Positions 15,345 to 23,951 are shown, numbered from the stretch's first letter. The stretch: DNA of 44,307 nucleotides from Thermoproteota archaeon (GCA_013152575.1 JAADGB010000119.1:1-44307); one strand, 5' to 3'. Translations and numbers: made by a program. Notes: a model not told the origin generated them from the sequence alone.

Positions 15345-17213
15345 CTACTCTTGCTTGGGGGCTTCTCTCCTGGTTGGTTCGACTGGCGTGGTTGGTAGCT
15401 TGATCTTGGCGTGTCTAGCCATTTCTCTCAGTATGGCGTTCTTTGACACGAGGCCTACTAGTCTTCCCTCAGAGTCTACTACAGGTAGCCCGTCCACGTT
15501 CTCCTCCTTCAACGCTTGTATCGCCTTGAGGACGGTGTCTCGTGGGCTGAGCTTCGTCTTTACTGGTGTCATTGCATCACTTACTATAAGTGGCATTACC
15601 TTGACGTACCTACCCATCTTTCTGCCAGCCCTGATTAGCTTCCTCACCCAGACTAGGCGCCTGCTCTTTCGTGCTATTAGTGAGTCCTCATAGGCTACGA
15701 AGGGTAGTCTATTGGCGCTGACGACGCCGTATACGTTGTCGCCTTCAGCAACTACCAGTGCGTCTAGCATGAAGGTAGTCATCTTGTTTATAGCATGGGC
15801 AAGGCTGTGGTGTGGGTGTACTCTTGCAGTTTTTACTGGTATCATTACGTTCTCAACGTAGAGCTTACCGGTCTGGTGTCTCGCGTATGCTTCGATCAAG
15901 TCGTCCTTTGTAATGAAACCTATAGTGTTACCATTCTCGTCCTCGACTATCACAACCTCAGCGTTATTCGATAGCATTGTGAGTGCAACGTTCTCCAACG
16001 GCTCATCGGCCTTCACTCGTGGCACTACCTTAGTCATGACGTAGTCTATGAAGAACTTGTCATATACTCTCCTCCTCCATATGGGTCCCTTCAGTGCTAT
16101 CGCCTTCAGCATGTTCCACTTTGATACGACTCCCACAATGCGTCCCGCGTCGTCGAGTACTAGTAGGTAGTCTGTTCTCCTCCTCAGCATTTCACGCCGG
16201 GCGTGCTCTACGGTGTCGTTTATGGTGATTGCTGGTAGCTCCTCTCTTGCTACCTCCCTAGCAGTTACTCCAAGCTCTCTGTAGACTCCTTCCGGCGCTC
16301 TTGTTACTACCTCCTGTATTAGACTCTGTTCTGTACGATAGTATACGCGCTCCTCTCTTGCAACAGGCTTGGGTAGTGGCAGAGGCTTTACTGGCACTCT
16401 TCCAGGCTTCGCACCCTCTAGGTATACCTTCACGACGTCTGCCTGTGTTAGTATACCTACAACTCTCCCCTCATCGTCTACTACTGGTAGAATCGAGAAG
16501 TCGTTCTCAGCCATAACCCTGGCAGCCTCTTCTATCGGGGTGTCAGGCGTTGCTACGACTACTCCACGAGTCATAATCCTCCTGACCTTTGCAGGGGTAA
16601 CGATCTTCCCAGCCTTGATCTCTCTATGGAACCTCCATCTCCCCTTCCTGATGAGGTCGAAGGGAGTTATGATGCCTATTGGAACGGGCTCCTCCTTGCT
16701 CCTAACAACTACTAGGGCTGGTACGCCCTTGAAGACGAACTTGGACCATACCTTATTCACCGTCGTATCTGGTGTTACAATATAGTCTTCGAGGCCCTCG
16801 ACGGTCATTGCCTCAGAGACGGTCTCGGCCAGCGGCTTGAACCCCCTCGCCTGGAAGGCGGAGATCAAGTCTCTCAGGGATACTACGCCAACTATTCTCT
16901 CGTCCTCGTCAACCACCGGAGCAGCGTCTACCTTGAACTCCTCCATTATCCGGAATGCTTCATCAATACTCTGATCCATTCTAAGTACTGGATGGTCTCT
17001 TGCAACATCTACTACTCTTAGCGGGGATTTCGCGCTTGTCGGGATTATCGCCTCTATCCTCGTAAGGAAGCCTGAGTACTTACCCGTCTTCTCGTCGCGT
17101 ACGATTGGGATTATCCTCTCCTCAGTCTCGCGGAATAGTACCCTTATACTGGATAACGGTGTGTTTGGTAGCACCTTCCTCGCGGGTTCCCTCATTACTT
17201 CCCATATCTTCAT
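15345..17213 (-). CDS. Cytoplasmic protein made of eight CBS motifs (four Bateman modules)
   Basis: About 622 residues with almost nothing but CBS motifs. I count eight, each with the MxxxV-type lead strand and a VVDEDGRIVGVVS-like ending: about 5-55, 70-125, 135-190, 215-270, 335-385, 400-450, 460-510 and 550-605. CBS pairs (Bateman modules) bind adenosine nucleotides such as AMP, ATP or SAM. No enzyme or channel domain is attached, so it may be a free-standing energy sensor or scaffold. ATG 17213 follows GGAGGTGA by five nt; the longer GTG 17222 is inside that site. The C-terminus is basic and proline-rich. Confidence 0.9.
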   Translation of the reverse strand: MKIWEVMREPARKVLPNTPLSSIRVLFRETEERIIPIVRDEKTGKYSGFLTRIEAIIPTSAKSPLRVVDVARDHPVLRMDQSIDEAFRIMEEFKVDAAPVVDEDERIVGVVSLRDLISAFQARGFKPLAETVSEAMTVEGLEDYIVTPDTTVNKVWSKFVFKGVPALVVVRSKEEPVPIGIITPFDLIRKGRWRFHREIKAGKIVTPAKVRRIMTRGVVVATPDTPIEEAARVMAENDFSILPVVDDEGRVVGILTQADVVKVYLEGAKPGRVPVKPLPLPKPVAREERVYYRTEQSLIQEVVTRAPEGVYRELGVTAREVAREELPAITINDTVEHARREMLRRRTDYLLVLDDAGRIVGVVSKWNMLKAIALKGPIWRRRVYDKFFIDYVMTKVVPRVKADEPLENVALTMLSNNAEVVIVEDENGNTIGFITKDDLIEAYARHQTGKLYVENVMIPVKTARVHPHHSLAHAINKMTTFMLDALVVAEGDNVYGVVSANRLPFVAYEDSLIARKSRRLVWVRKLIRAGRKMGRYVKVMPLIVSDAMTPVKTKLSPRDTVLKAIQALKEENVDGLPVVDSEGRLVGLVSKNAILREMARHAKIKLPTTPVEPTRREAPKQE

Positions 17214-17275
17214 AAGCCTCACCTCCTAAATTACGCGTGATATACTCATATCAACCTATGGAAGTAGTCGAACCC

Positions 17276-17288
17276 AAGATATAATAAA
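17276..17288. promoter_or_regulatory. Putative shared TATA region between CBS protein and zinc-ribbon gene
   Basis: The plus strand reads AGATATAATAAAGG and the minus strand CCTTTATTATATCT. Either orientation supplies a TATA-like core. The minus-strand reading gives a CBS transcript start near 17257; the plus-strand reading starts near 17308, about 100 nt before the zinc-ribbon gene. Confidence 0.4.
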
Positions 17289-17409
17289 GGTCTGGGGAGC
17301 ATTATCTATTTGAATGCGTGCAACAGGGGAGCCGATGGATACCCCGACGAGCAACGCCGAGACAAGAGGAAGGTAGAGGAGCAGACACGAGAAGCAGAGG
17401 TGGTGAAGT

Positions 17410-17679
17410 ATGGCAGGTGGAAACGGTGCAAGCGCAGTACTGTGTCCGAGATGTAAGGTACCCATGATATACCTGATGGAGGCGGAGAAGAGTAGCAACG
17501 AGAGGAGGATAACCAGATACTATAGGTGCCCAGCCTGTGGCACCAAGGTAGTCGTTGAGAGACTCCTCGTAAGGATAGTGGATGGAAAGATAAGGATATA
17601 CAACATGTTAACAAAAGACCGAGAAGTAATATACGCCAGGCCACAGCCGAGGCCGAGGCGTGGAAGAAGGCACAGATAG
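17410..17679 (+). CDS. Small zinc-ribbon protein
   Basis: 89 residues with two CxxC pairs (CPRC near 12-15, CPAC near 40-43) forming a zinc ribbon, and a highly basic C-terminal tail (RPQPRPRRGRRHR). That combination suggests binding to nucleic acid or to an information-processing complex. No specific family is recognised. ATG 17410 has GGTGGTGA just upstream. The 185 nt before it contain only a TATA-like stretch and no convincing gene. Confidence 0.8.
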   Translation: MAGGNGASAVLCPRCKVPMIYLMEAEKSSNERRITRYYRCPACGTKVVVERLLVRIVDGKIRIYNMLTKDREVIYARPQPRPRRGRRHR

Positions 17680-17755
17680 CCCAGTGCATCCCTCATTTTA
17701 TTTTATCCCTCGCATTGATACCATAGAATATACCGGGTCATCTCTTCATTAGGAG

Positions 17756-18373
17756 GTGCATGATAGAGAGTTGAGCCTACGAGGCTGGATAAACGATCTC
17801 AGAACAGTCACAAAGATATACCAGGATGTAAAGTCTATTGCAAGAAGAATGTTCATCACGAACTCCATAGACAGCATCATAGCCGCCCTAGGAGTCGGAG
17901 TAGGAGGATACACCCCGGACGTCAACGCGAAGCTACTAGCCATGAGCATAATAGGTGGAGGCGTGGCAATGGGATTCATCAGCGCCACGCTAGGAGTCTA
18001 CCTGTCCGAGAGGGCTGAGAGGCTCAGAGAGTTCAAAGACCTCGAGAAAAAGCTGGCAGCGAGCCTAAAAGAAAGCGTCCATTGGAAAGCAGCTAGACTA
18101 GTCCCAATATACGTAGCCTTATGGAGTGGCTTCGGCGCAGTGATCTTCCCACTATTGATTGCACTACCATTCGCAATGGCCGGGCTAGGAATTATCTCCA
18201 ATCCAACAGCATATCACGGAGCCCTCTCAGTAGGACTATTATCAATGGCGTTCCTTGGATTGTACCTGTCAAGGGTGAGTGGAGAAAACCCGTTACACTC
18301 CCTGGCAAGGACGCTCGCTATGGGTGTATTGGCTATAGTATTGGTGTCCGTGCTGAGATTCATAGTAATCTAG
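17756..18373 (+). CDS. VIT1/CCC1-like integral membrane protein
   Basis: 205 residues with five probable membrane helices. The layout matches the VIT1/CCC1 (DUF125) family of iron/manganese transporters: a helix pair around SIDSIIAALGVGVGGY and GGGVAMGFISATLGVYLSERAE, a charged cytoplasmic segment (RLREFKDLEKKLAASLKE), then three C-terminal helices. The cytoplasmic metal-binding loop is short, so transport of metal is inferred, not shown. The start is uncertain: GTG 17756 lies inside GGAGGTG, and TTG 17771 is 12 nt downstream of it. The stop codon shares CTAG with the convergent M20 peptidase gene. Confidence 0.65.
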   Translation: MHDRELSLRGWINDLRTVTKIYQDVKSIARRMFITNSIDSIIAALGVGVGGYTPDVNAKLLAMSIIGGGVAMGFISATLGVYLSERAERLREFKDLEKKLAASLKESVHWKAARLVPIYVALWSGFGAVIFPLLIALPFAMAGLGIISNPTAYHGALSVGLLSMAFLGLYLSRVSGENPLHSLARTLAMGVLAIVLVSVLRFIVI

Positions 18374-19617
18374 TCCCATACAGTCTTGTCTGAGACCATT
18401 GTGTAGAATATCCCGACTAGTTTCTTCAACTCGTCGAGGCTTATGTACTCGTCAGGAGCATGGGCCACCTCTCCTCCCGGACCATAGGATAGCGTCTTAA
18501 CCCCCTTGCTAGTATAGTATCTCAAGTCTAGGCCTCCTGGACACACGATAGGCTCACTCACACTCACTCCATGTATTGAAGCGGCCTTTACCAGGGCACG
18601 ATATAGTTCTCCCGGCTCATTAATGGCTGGTTCCATCATAGCAGTATACTCTACAGTATAATCTAGGCCCAGGCCGTGTCCAACCCATCTTAGGACAGCC
18701 TCGAGCTCCTTCTTTACCTCGTCAACTGTCTCTTCCGGTATAAGCCTCCTATCTATGGTAAAGTAGAACTCTCCTGGCACCTGGTTCGTCTTCCCTCCGC
18801 CACTAACGCCTGCTTCTCCTCCAATCATAATAGTCGGGTGCATTGACTCCTCCGGTATAGTCTTGTATTTACTCCTCTTCCGCGATAATATCGGTGCATA
18901 TGCTGATAACAGTTCTAAGGATAATCGGGCTCCGAGGAGGAACGCATTCTTCCCCCTCCACGGCGTACTCCCATGAGCGTTGACTCCCTTAACTTTCACC
19001 TTAGCCCATAACAGTCCTTTATGCCCATGCCAGGGATAGTTCAGCCCGCTTGGCTCCGGTATTATAACGTAGTCTGGCAGGTTTCCAGCGAGTAACTCCT
19101 CTACGAGGTAACCAGTTCCGCACTCACCGCCTATCTCCTCGTCTGGCACGAAGGCGAGTTCGATATCGTGGTAGGGCTGAGAGCCTGACTCGTGGACAGC
19201 GTATACGGCACCCATGACGGCCGCGATTCCTCCCTTCATATCAATAGCTCCTCTACCATAGAGTCTTCCATCCTTGATGACTGGCTTGAAGGGGTCTGTC
19301 ACGGTCCAGCCCTGGCCTCCAGGGACCACATCATAGTGGCCGTTGAAGTGTATCCTCTTACCTGATAGTCCCTTCACTCTTCCGAGAACAATGTATCGAG
19401 GGTTCTCTCCAGCCGATTTACAGTTCCTGGATTGGTAGCTCTTGGGGACCTCGATTACCTCAGCGGAGTCAGCGATCCTTGAGAGCTCCTTATAGAGGAG
19501 GTCGCTTATCTTATCATAGTTCTCCCCGCTAGGAGATACGCTTGGTATCTCGATAAGCTTCTTCAAGAGATCAACCGAGTACTCGTATCCTCTATCAACT
19601 AGGCTAGTTACATCCAA
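18370..19617 (-). CDS. M20 family metallopeptidase (ArgE/DapE/CPG2-like)
   Basis: 415 residues. The di-zinc ligands of the M20 family can be followed in order: NGHYDVVPG (His, Asp), RGAIDMKGG (bridging Asp), VPDEEIGGECG (catalytic and metal Glu), PEPSGL (metal Glu) and the late His in EVAHAPDEYIS. A dimerisation domain is inserted around GHKGLLWAKVKVKGVNAHGS. The family hydrolyses amide bonds of N-acylated amino acids or short peptides, which fits a peptide-importing cell. Exact substrate (acetylornithine, LysW-carried intermediate, succinyl-DAP, peptide) cannot be fixed; no biosynthetic neighbours help. Start TTG 19617 has GGTGGAG upstream. Confidence 0.9.
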   Translation of the reverse strand: MDVTSLVDRGYEYSVDLLKKLIEIPSVSPSGENYDKISDLLYKELSRIADSAEVIEVPKSYQSRNCKSAGENPRYIVLGRVKGLSGKRIHFNGHYDVVPGGQGWTVTDPFKPVIKDGRLYGRGAIDMKGGIAAVMGAVYAVHESGSQPYHDIELAFVPDEEIGGECGTGYLVEELLAGNLPDYVIIPEPSGLNYPWHGHKGLLWAKVKVKGVNAHGSTPWRGKNAFLLGARLSLELLSAYAPILSRKRSKYKTIPEESMHPTIMIGGEAGVSGGGKTNQVPGEFYFTIDRRLIPEETVDEVKKELEAVLRWVGHGLGLDYTVEYTAMMEPAINEPGELYRALVKAASIHGVSVSEPIVCPGGLDLRYYTSKGVKTLSYGPGGEVAHAPDEYISLDELKKLVGIFYTMVSDKTVWD

Positions 19618-19740
19618 GACGCTCCACCACAGGATTCAATTACTGTTGGGGGGAGTGAGGTGGCTATAATGATTTGCATAGGAACTAGGCGGCTATAGAA
19701 ACAACTAGGTCGAATAGAGGCTGCACGGCCTCTTCCAGTA

Positions 19741-19775
19741 CGCCCCCGGGAGGCGCCTGCCTCCCCCCGGGGGCG
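19741..19775. terminator. Strong GC-rich inverted repeat just after the SpeD gene
   Basis: The arms CGCCCCCGGGAGGC and GCCTCCCCCCGGGGGCG can pair over about 14 bp with a 3-nt bulge and a loop of about 4 nt. It begins 4 nt beyond the speD stop on the minus strand, so it may terminate or protect that transcript. A smaller hairpin (GAGGC-TGCACG-GCCTC, near 19715-19731) follows. Archaeal termination usually relies on T-tracts, so a stability or RNA role is possible. Confidence 0.5.
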
Positions 19776-19779
19776 ATTC

Positions 19780-20157
19780 CTATTCCAGGCTTCTGTCGAA
19801 GTAGCCGGTCTCTACCTTCTCAGGCTGTAGTGCTTCTACGATGTAGTTGAAGGCTGCATATGGGTCTGTGTGGCTTCCACAGCTGTATACGTCTACGGTT
19901 GCGAAGTTGTACTCTGGCCATGTATGGATGGTGATGTGGCTCTCGAGGATCACAGCCACGATACTCACTCCCTCACCAATCTTCCACGATTTTACATCGA
20001 GAATCGTCATGTTCCCGAGCTCCGCAGCGTTTCTAACGATCTCCTCCAAACGGTGTGGGTCTCTTAGGATGTCATTGTTACGGCAGTTTATGAGGTTGCC
20101 GTACACGTGCTTCCCTACTACTCTTGCCTCATCGTATCTTGCTAGCTGCATCTCCAT
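19780..20157 (-). CDS. speD: SpeD-family pyruvoyl decarboxylase (AdoMet decarboxylase or arginine decarboxylase)
   Basis: About 125 residues of the class 1B AdoMet decarboxylase family. The proenzyme cleaves itself before Ser in ILESHITIHTWPEYN to form the pyruvoyl cofactor. Catalytic residues follow in DVYSCGSHTDP (Cys) and upstream His of GKHVYGN. In crenarchaea a paralogue of this family is an arginine decarboxylase making agmatine, and sequence alone does not separate the two here. AdoMet decarboxylase would feed spermidine synthesis; ADC would feed TiaS and polyamines. ATG 20157 has GGTGA five nt upstream; GTG 20166 is part of that site. An inverted repeat spans the ribosome site. Confidence 0.88.
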   Translation of the reverse strand: MEMQLARYDEARVVGKHVYGNLINCRNNDILRDPHRLEEIVRNAAELGNMTILDVKSWKIGEGVSIVAVILESHITIHTWPEYNFATVDVYSCGSHTDPYAAFNYIVEALQPEKVETGYFDRSLE

Positions 20158-20160
20158 AGT

Positions 20161-20205
20161 AATCACCCCCCTTTATAACCCCCTGCAATAGAGAGGGGGG
20201 TAATT
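20161..20205 (-). promoter_or_regulatory. Inverted repeat covering the speD ribosome-binding site
   Basis: On the minus strand AATTACCCCCC (20205-20195) can pair with GGGGGGTGATT (20171-20161), 11 bp with one G-U, with a 23-nt loop. The second arm holds the GGTGA ribosome site. A TATA-like ACTTTAAT lies near 20214-20221, another TTATAAAG near 20172-20179. If transcripts start upstream of 20205 the hairpin would mask translation; otherwise it may be a DNA operator. Confidence 0.4.
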
Positions 20206-20293
20206 GTAACAAATTAAAGTTTGACCCCCCTCAACCTGGATAATCTAGCGAGCCGAGGACGACTAGCCCCCCGGGAAAGGATGGTGCTGATGA

Positions 20294-21211
20294 TTGCTTA
20301 ACACGCTGAACAGTATGTGGAGCGACCTAGTAGGGTTCACTAAAGCTATCGGGGGAGGCATAGTCCCATACCTGGCCGCCGTCACAGTCTACATAGCTAG
20401 TTCACTAGTCTGGGGGACCCGCTGGTACATAATCTTACGAAGGCTTGGAAGCAAGGTGTCCTTCAAGAACGTCTATACCGCTATAATGGGTGGCATCCTC
20501 TTCAACAACATCACGCCCACCCTTAAACTGGGGGGCGAGGGGTTTAGGGCGGCTTGGCTGAGGCTCACCGAGGACGTGCCTACGGAGAGGTCGCTTCTAT
20601 CAATCCTCTATGAAAGGGTGACAGAGGTACCGGGGGTGGTCATAGTAGCCCTCATAGCAATACTATCCGGGCTGGGCAACTACCTAGGGATAAACTACCT
20701 ACCAGCGATAGCCCCCTTCATACTAGCGTCATCATGGATCCGTAACAAGATCGATGAGGTTAGGGGCAGGCTCCGAGGGGACGTGTCAAGCCTCCTAAGA
20801 GACTGGCGCCTCACAATACAGGCAACACTCCTCAGCATAATCTTATGGCTTATGGACATGCTGAGATTCTATTTGATCGCGCTTGCAGTCGGCGTACACT
20901 TATCCATTGGCGCCGTCGCTCTGTTATCAATCTCCTACCTGGTACTGAGTTTTGGACCAACACCTGCGGGCATCGGTTTCGTTGAAGGAGGATTAACAGG
21001 GCTCCTGGTAGGGCTCGGGGTCCCTGTGGGTAGTGCTGGGCTAATCGTCTTGGGAGAGCGTCTTATTTCAAGCGTTTTATCAAGCCTCCTAGGCTTGCTC
21101 CTGGTAACGGTTAGAGGAGGCATTAAATTATTCAAGGAGGCTTCGAGGATAGCTAGGGAGGAGCAAGAAGTTGGAAAATCTAAGGATAGTGCTGGCATCA
21201 GACTGGTATAG
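20294..21211 (+). CDS. LPG-synthase-TM / UPF0104 family membrane protein
   Basis: 305 residues with about seven to eight membrane helices. The conserved stretches of the flippase-like UPF0104/AglD family are visible: WGTRWYIILRRLG near 38, NNITPTLKLGGEGFRAAWL near 68-86, and SFGPTPAGIGFVEGGLTGLL near 215-235. Members help make or move lipid-linked glycans or lysyl-lipids. It starts the glycan run and its end overlaps the glycosyltransferase by 41 bp, so a role with that enzyme in surface glycolipid assembly is inferred. TTG 20294 has GGTG upstream. Confidence 0.8.
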   Translation: MLNTLNSMWSDLVGFTKAIGGGIVPYLAAVTVYIASSLVWGTRWYIILRRLGSKVSFKNVYTAIMGGILFNNITPTLKLGGEGFRAAWLRLTEDVPTERSLLSILYERVTEVPGVVIVALIAILSGLGNYLGINYLPAIAPFILASSWIRNKIDEVRGRLRGDVSSLLRDWRLTIQATLLSIILWLMDMLRFYLIALAVGVHLSIGAVALLSISYLVLSFGPTPAGIGFVEGGLTGLLVGLGVPVGSAGLIVLGERLISSVLSSLLGLLLVTVRGGIKLFKEASRIAREEQEVGKSKDSAGIRLV

Positions 21212-22466
21212 ACCAAGGAAAGGCGGGGTTGAGACGGCAATATACAATATAGCGAGAACCCTCCTCAGACACGGTCATGAGCCGATAATCGTCACCCATC
21301 AGAACCGCGAGCTCCCAGACCCAGAACCCTTGGAGTACGATGATGGGGTCCCTGTGGTTAGATTCAAGGTCCCGATAAAGGGAGACGACTATACTACCAG
21401 CAGAAAGGCCGCGGTCCTCCTACACGACTTCCTGAAGCATAATGCGGTGGACGTCGTCCACGGCCACTCGATGGTTTCACCATTTGCCATGATGGCAATA
21501 CATGTAGCGAAGGGATTCCTAGGAATACCAACTGTTGCTACTCATCATAGCCTGATAGCCGAGGACCTCAACCCGATTCATAAGCTCATGATAAGGTATG
21601 GGGCTTCCCGGGTCGACGTGTTAACGGCCGTGTCGAGCGTGTCGAAAAGGGATCTCGAGGAGATAGTGGGCAGACCAGTAGAACTGACATATAATTGCCT
21701 TGATCTGAGCGAGTGGCTCGACGCTGATGGAATAGACTTGGAGGGCGATCCTATACTCCTATTCGTCTCCAGGCTCACAGAAAGGAAGAACCCCCTGCTC
21801 GCGTTGGAAGCATTTAGGCGGGTGTTGAGGGAGTCTCCTAAAGCCCGTTTGTATATCATAGGGTGGGGACCCCTTGAGGAGAAGGTTAGGAGATATATTT
21901 CCCTGAATAACCTTGAGGGCAAAGCAATACTTGTAGGCGGATTAGAGAGGGATGAGGTCAAGAAGTACATGGCATCCAGCGACATATTCCTAATGCCGGG
22001 TAGGAAGGAGGCCTTCTCCCTCGTCACGCTAGAGGCCCAGGCACACGGGTTGCCAGTCGTGGGGTTCAGAGACACTGGGGTCGAAGACATAATAGTTGAT
22101 GAGGAGAACGGATACCTTGTCGAGACAGATGAGGAGTTCATCGAGAAAACAGTGCTTCTCTCATCGGATGAAGAGTTGAGGATCAAGTTCTCCGCCCACG
22201 CAAGGATAAACGCCAAGAGATTCGACTGCGATAGACTCTACGAGAGGTACATGGAGATCTACAGGTTGGCTCTCGACAACTGCTCTAGGGAGAAGAGATT
22301 CCTTCTTTATAGCCTGTTCAGACTAGCTAAACTCGACCCTGTAAAGCCCGGTGAATGGTGTGAGTCGAGAAAGCAGGAATACTACCAGCTGCCGCCTAAG
22401 AGGAGTTGTGTTCCTCACATTCGACGTAGAGCCAGACGCGCCACCATACCAGTCAGACAGCTATAA
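21171..22466 (+). CDS. GT4-family glycosyltransferase
   Basis: 431 residues with the two Rossmann-like halves of GT-B enzymes. N-terminal: the glycine-rich GGVETAIYNIARTLLRHGHEP loop split over residues 19-39, and VVHGHSMVSPFAMMA. C-terminal: ILLFVSRLTERKNPLLALEA, the donor-site EAFSLVTLEAQAHGLPVVGF containing the E(x7)E pattern. It would transfer a sugar from a nucleotide donor to a lipid or glycan acceptor at the inner membrane face. TTG 21171 overlaps the previous gene. The last 35 residues are basic, unlike the family, and are coded in the same DNA as the start of the deacetylase. Confidence 0.92.
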   Translation: MENLRIVLASDWYRPRKGGVETAIYNIARTLLRHGHEPIIVTHQNRELPDPEPLEYDDGVPVVRFKVPIKGDDYTTSRKAAVLLHDFLKHNAVDVVHGHSMVSPFAMMAIHVAKGFLGIPTVATHHSLIAEDLNPIHKLMIRYGASRVDVLTAVSSVSKRDLEEIVGRPVELTYNCLDLSEWLDADGIDLEGDPILLFVSRLTERKNPLLALEAFRRVLRESPKARLYIIGWGPLEEKVRRYISLNNLEGKAILVGGLERDEVKKYMASSDIFLMPGRKEAFSLVTLEAQAHGLPVVGFRDTGVEDIIVDEENGYLVETDEEFIEKTVLLSSDEELRIKFSAHARINAKRFDCDRLYERYMEIYRLALDNCSREKRFLLYSLFRLAKLDPVKPGEWCESRKQEYYQLPPKRSCVPHIRRRARRATIPVRQL

Positions 22467-23121
22467 GGGGGTCGAGGAGGGCATACCCTGGATCCTAGAT
22501 TTCCTCGATAGCGCCGGGGTAAAGGCTACATTCTTCATCACAGGGGTTGTCGCCAAACGATACCCCGAGTTAGTCAAAGAAATAGTCGGTAGAGGGCACG
22601 AAGTAGGGAGCCATGGCCTCGACCACACACGCCTTGATAAGCTTCCCCGCGAAGAGGCTGCGAGAAACATACGTGAGAGCCTAAAGATCCTATGGGGGTT
22701 TTATAACGTGAGGAGTTTCAGGGCCCCCAACCTCCAGCTCCCATCATACCTGATTCCTAGTCTAAGGGGGTTGGGGATCACTGTAGATTCAAGTATAGCC
22801 GTTTACAAGAAAGGACACATGAAGGCTCCAGGATGGGTTCGGGGTGTACTAAGGGTACCAGCAACGGTTACCAGCAGCACGATTAGGCTTCCAGGCGTAT
22901 TGGCGAGGAGACTGACGCTTCCAAGCTCGAGGCAGTTCCACGTACTCTTCTATCATCCATGGGAGTTCGTCAGGATAAGGAGAAAGCCACTATATCGCCC
23001 AGATATCTGGATGCGCACAGGAGACTATGCTAGGAGGATGCTCGAGGCTATTATCCAGGAGGCGTTCGAGAGGGGGTTCAAGTTTGAAAAACTAGGAGAT
23101 GCCCCAAGTTTGTGTGGCTAA
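22360..23121 (+). CDS. Polysaccharide deacetylase (NodB/CE4 family)
   Basis: About 253 residues. The CE4 motifs appear in order: LTFDVEPD (catalytic Asp), HGLDHTRLDK (metal His pair), FRAPNLQLP and a late HVLFYHPWEF. The enzyme removes acetyl groups from N-acetylated sugars in a glycan or lipid-linked precursor. There is no signal peptide, so a cytoplasmic substrate is likely. I prefer GTG 22360, five nt after GGTGA; GTG 22351 belongs to the ribosome site. The gene overlaps the end of the glycosyltransferase by 107 bp in a different frame, so the pair is firmly coupled. Confidence 0.9.
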   Translation: MSRESRNTTSCRLRGVVFLTFDVEPDAPPYQSDSYKGVEEGIPWILDFLDSAGVKATFFITGVVAKRYPELVKEIVGRGHEVGSHGLDHTRLDKLPREEAARNIRESLKILWGFYNVRSFRAPNLQLPSYLIPSLRGLGITVDSSIAVYKKGHMKAPGWVRGVLRVPATVTSSTIRLPGVLARRLTLPSSRQFHVLFYHPWEFVRIRRKPLYRPDIWMRTGDYARRMLEAIIQEAFERGFKFEKLGDAPSLCG

Positions 23122-23172
23122 TCACGTATAATCCCGCTGGTACACACAAAGGGTATTGCTGAGGGTGGAGAT

Positions 23173-23946
23173 TTGGCGTCGGTAGGGTTGGGAGCGGTTA
23201 CGGGTCTTTACTCTACTTACTCGTTCCAATCAGCTATCCTGATCGATAACAAGATAGTTTATGATAATGTCAAGAAGAGCCTGGAGGCGTCCTCATCTGA
23301 GAGGGAAGGATACACGGGAGTGAGATCCGTCGTTGGAGGCTACAAGGACCTGAGGCTAGCCCTCGTACAGATCCCTCCCTATCCGCAGGCGGTCGTCGAG
23401 GTAGTCTCTGAACTGTACCTACTGGGTGCTAGAAGGATCATTTTGATAGGTAGAGGTTACAGGTTGTCTAGGAGGCTCCCGCCAGATACTGTGTTGATCA
23501 CGATGGGCGCTATACCTCGAGACGCTGTTTCACAGAAGATAGCGCCGAGAGGGGCCCCGCTACTCGCATCACAGCCGCTATACTCGAAGGTCAGGGGAAT
23601 CGCTAGCCTAAGGTTCCCAGATATAGAATGGGTACAGGGATTGACCGTGACACTTGACTCTCTCAGGATGAAGTGGGTTCTCCCTGAAGCCGAGGACCTG
23701 GTCGGCACTAGAGGAGTGTTCGTCGCCGATTCCCTTGTAGCTCCACTATACGCCCTACAATACGAGTATGGTAACCTAGAGGCGGTAGCACTAATCACCG
23801 CGTTCAGACAATATAGCAGGGTCCCCACGCCCATCGAATCGCCGGCTGATGCCTACAGCAAGCTGTTGGATAAGGAGGCTAAGATACAGAACATACTATA
23901 CACTGTTGCCCTGGAAGCTCTCGCGTCTAGGGGAGAGGAGGGCTAA
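23173..23946 (+). CDS. Divergent nucleoside phosphorylase-like protein
   Basis: 257 residues. Segments resemble the PNP_UDP_1 fold: LGARRIILIGRGYR (the family's ELGA...I.VG.AG phosphate strand), a later VADSLVAPLYALQYEYGNLEAVALITAFRQ (split here) like the metal/ribose EMEAATL helix, and RGIASLRFPDIEWVQGL. The canonical Arg and acidic residues are not all evident, so activity is uncertain. TTG 23173 has GGTGGAG two nt upstream. It lies 51 nt after the deacetylase and 5 nt before the next gene, at the end of the glycan run. Confidence 0.5.
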   Translation: MASVGLGAVTGLYSTYSFQSAILIDNKIVYDNVKKSLEASSSEREGYTGVRSVVGGYKDLRLALVQIPPYPQAVVEVVSELYLLGARRIILIGRGYRLSRRLPPDTVLITMGAIPRDAVSQKIAPRGAPLLASQPLYSKVRGIASLRFPDIEWVQGLTVTLDSLRMKWVLPEAEDLVGTRGVFVADSLVAPLYALQYEYGNLEAVALITAFRQYSRVPTPIESPADAYSKLLDKEAKIQNILYTVALEALASRGEEG

Positions 23947-23951
23947 CTACT

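Noticed and set aside
17324..17410. Short ORFs in the leader of the zinc-ribbon gene
   Set aside because: They run for 20 or so codons, overlap one another in frame and lack ribosome sites.
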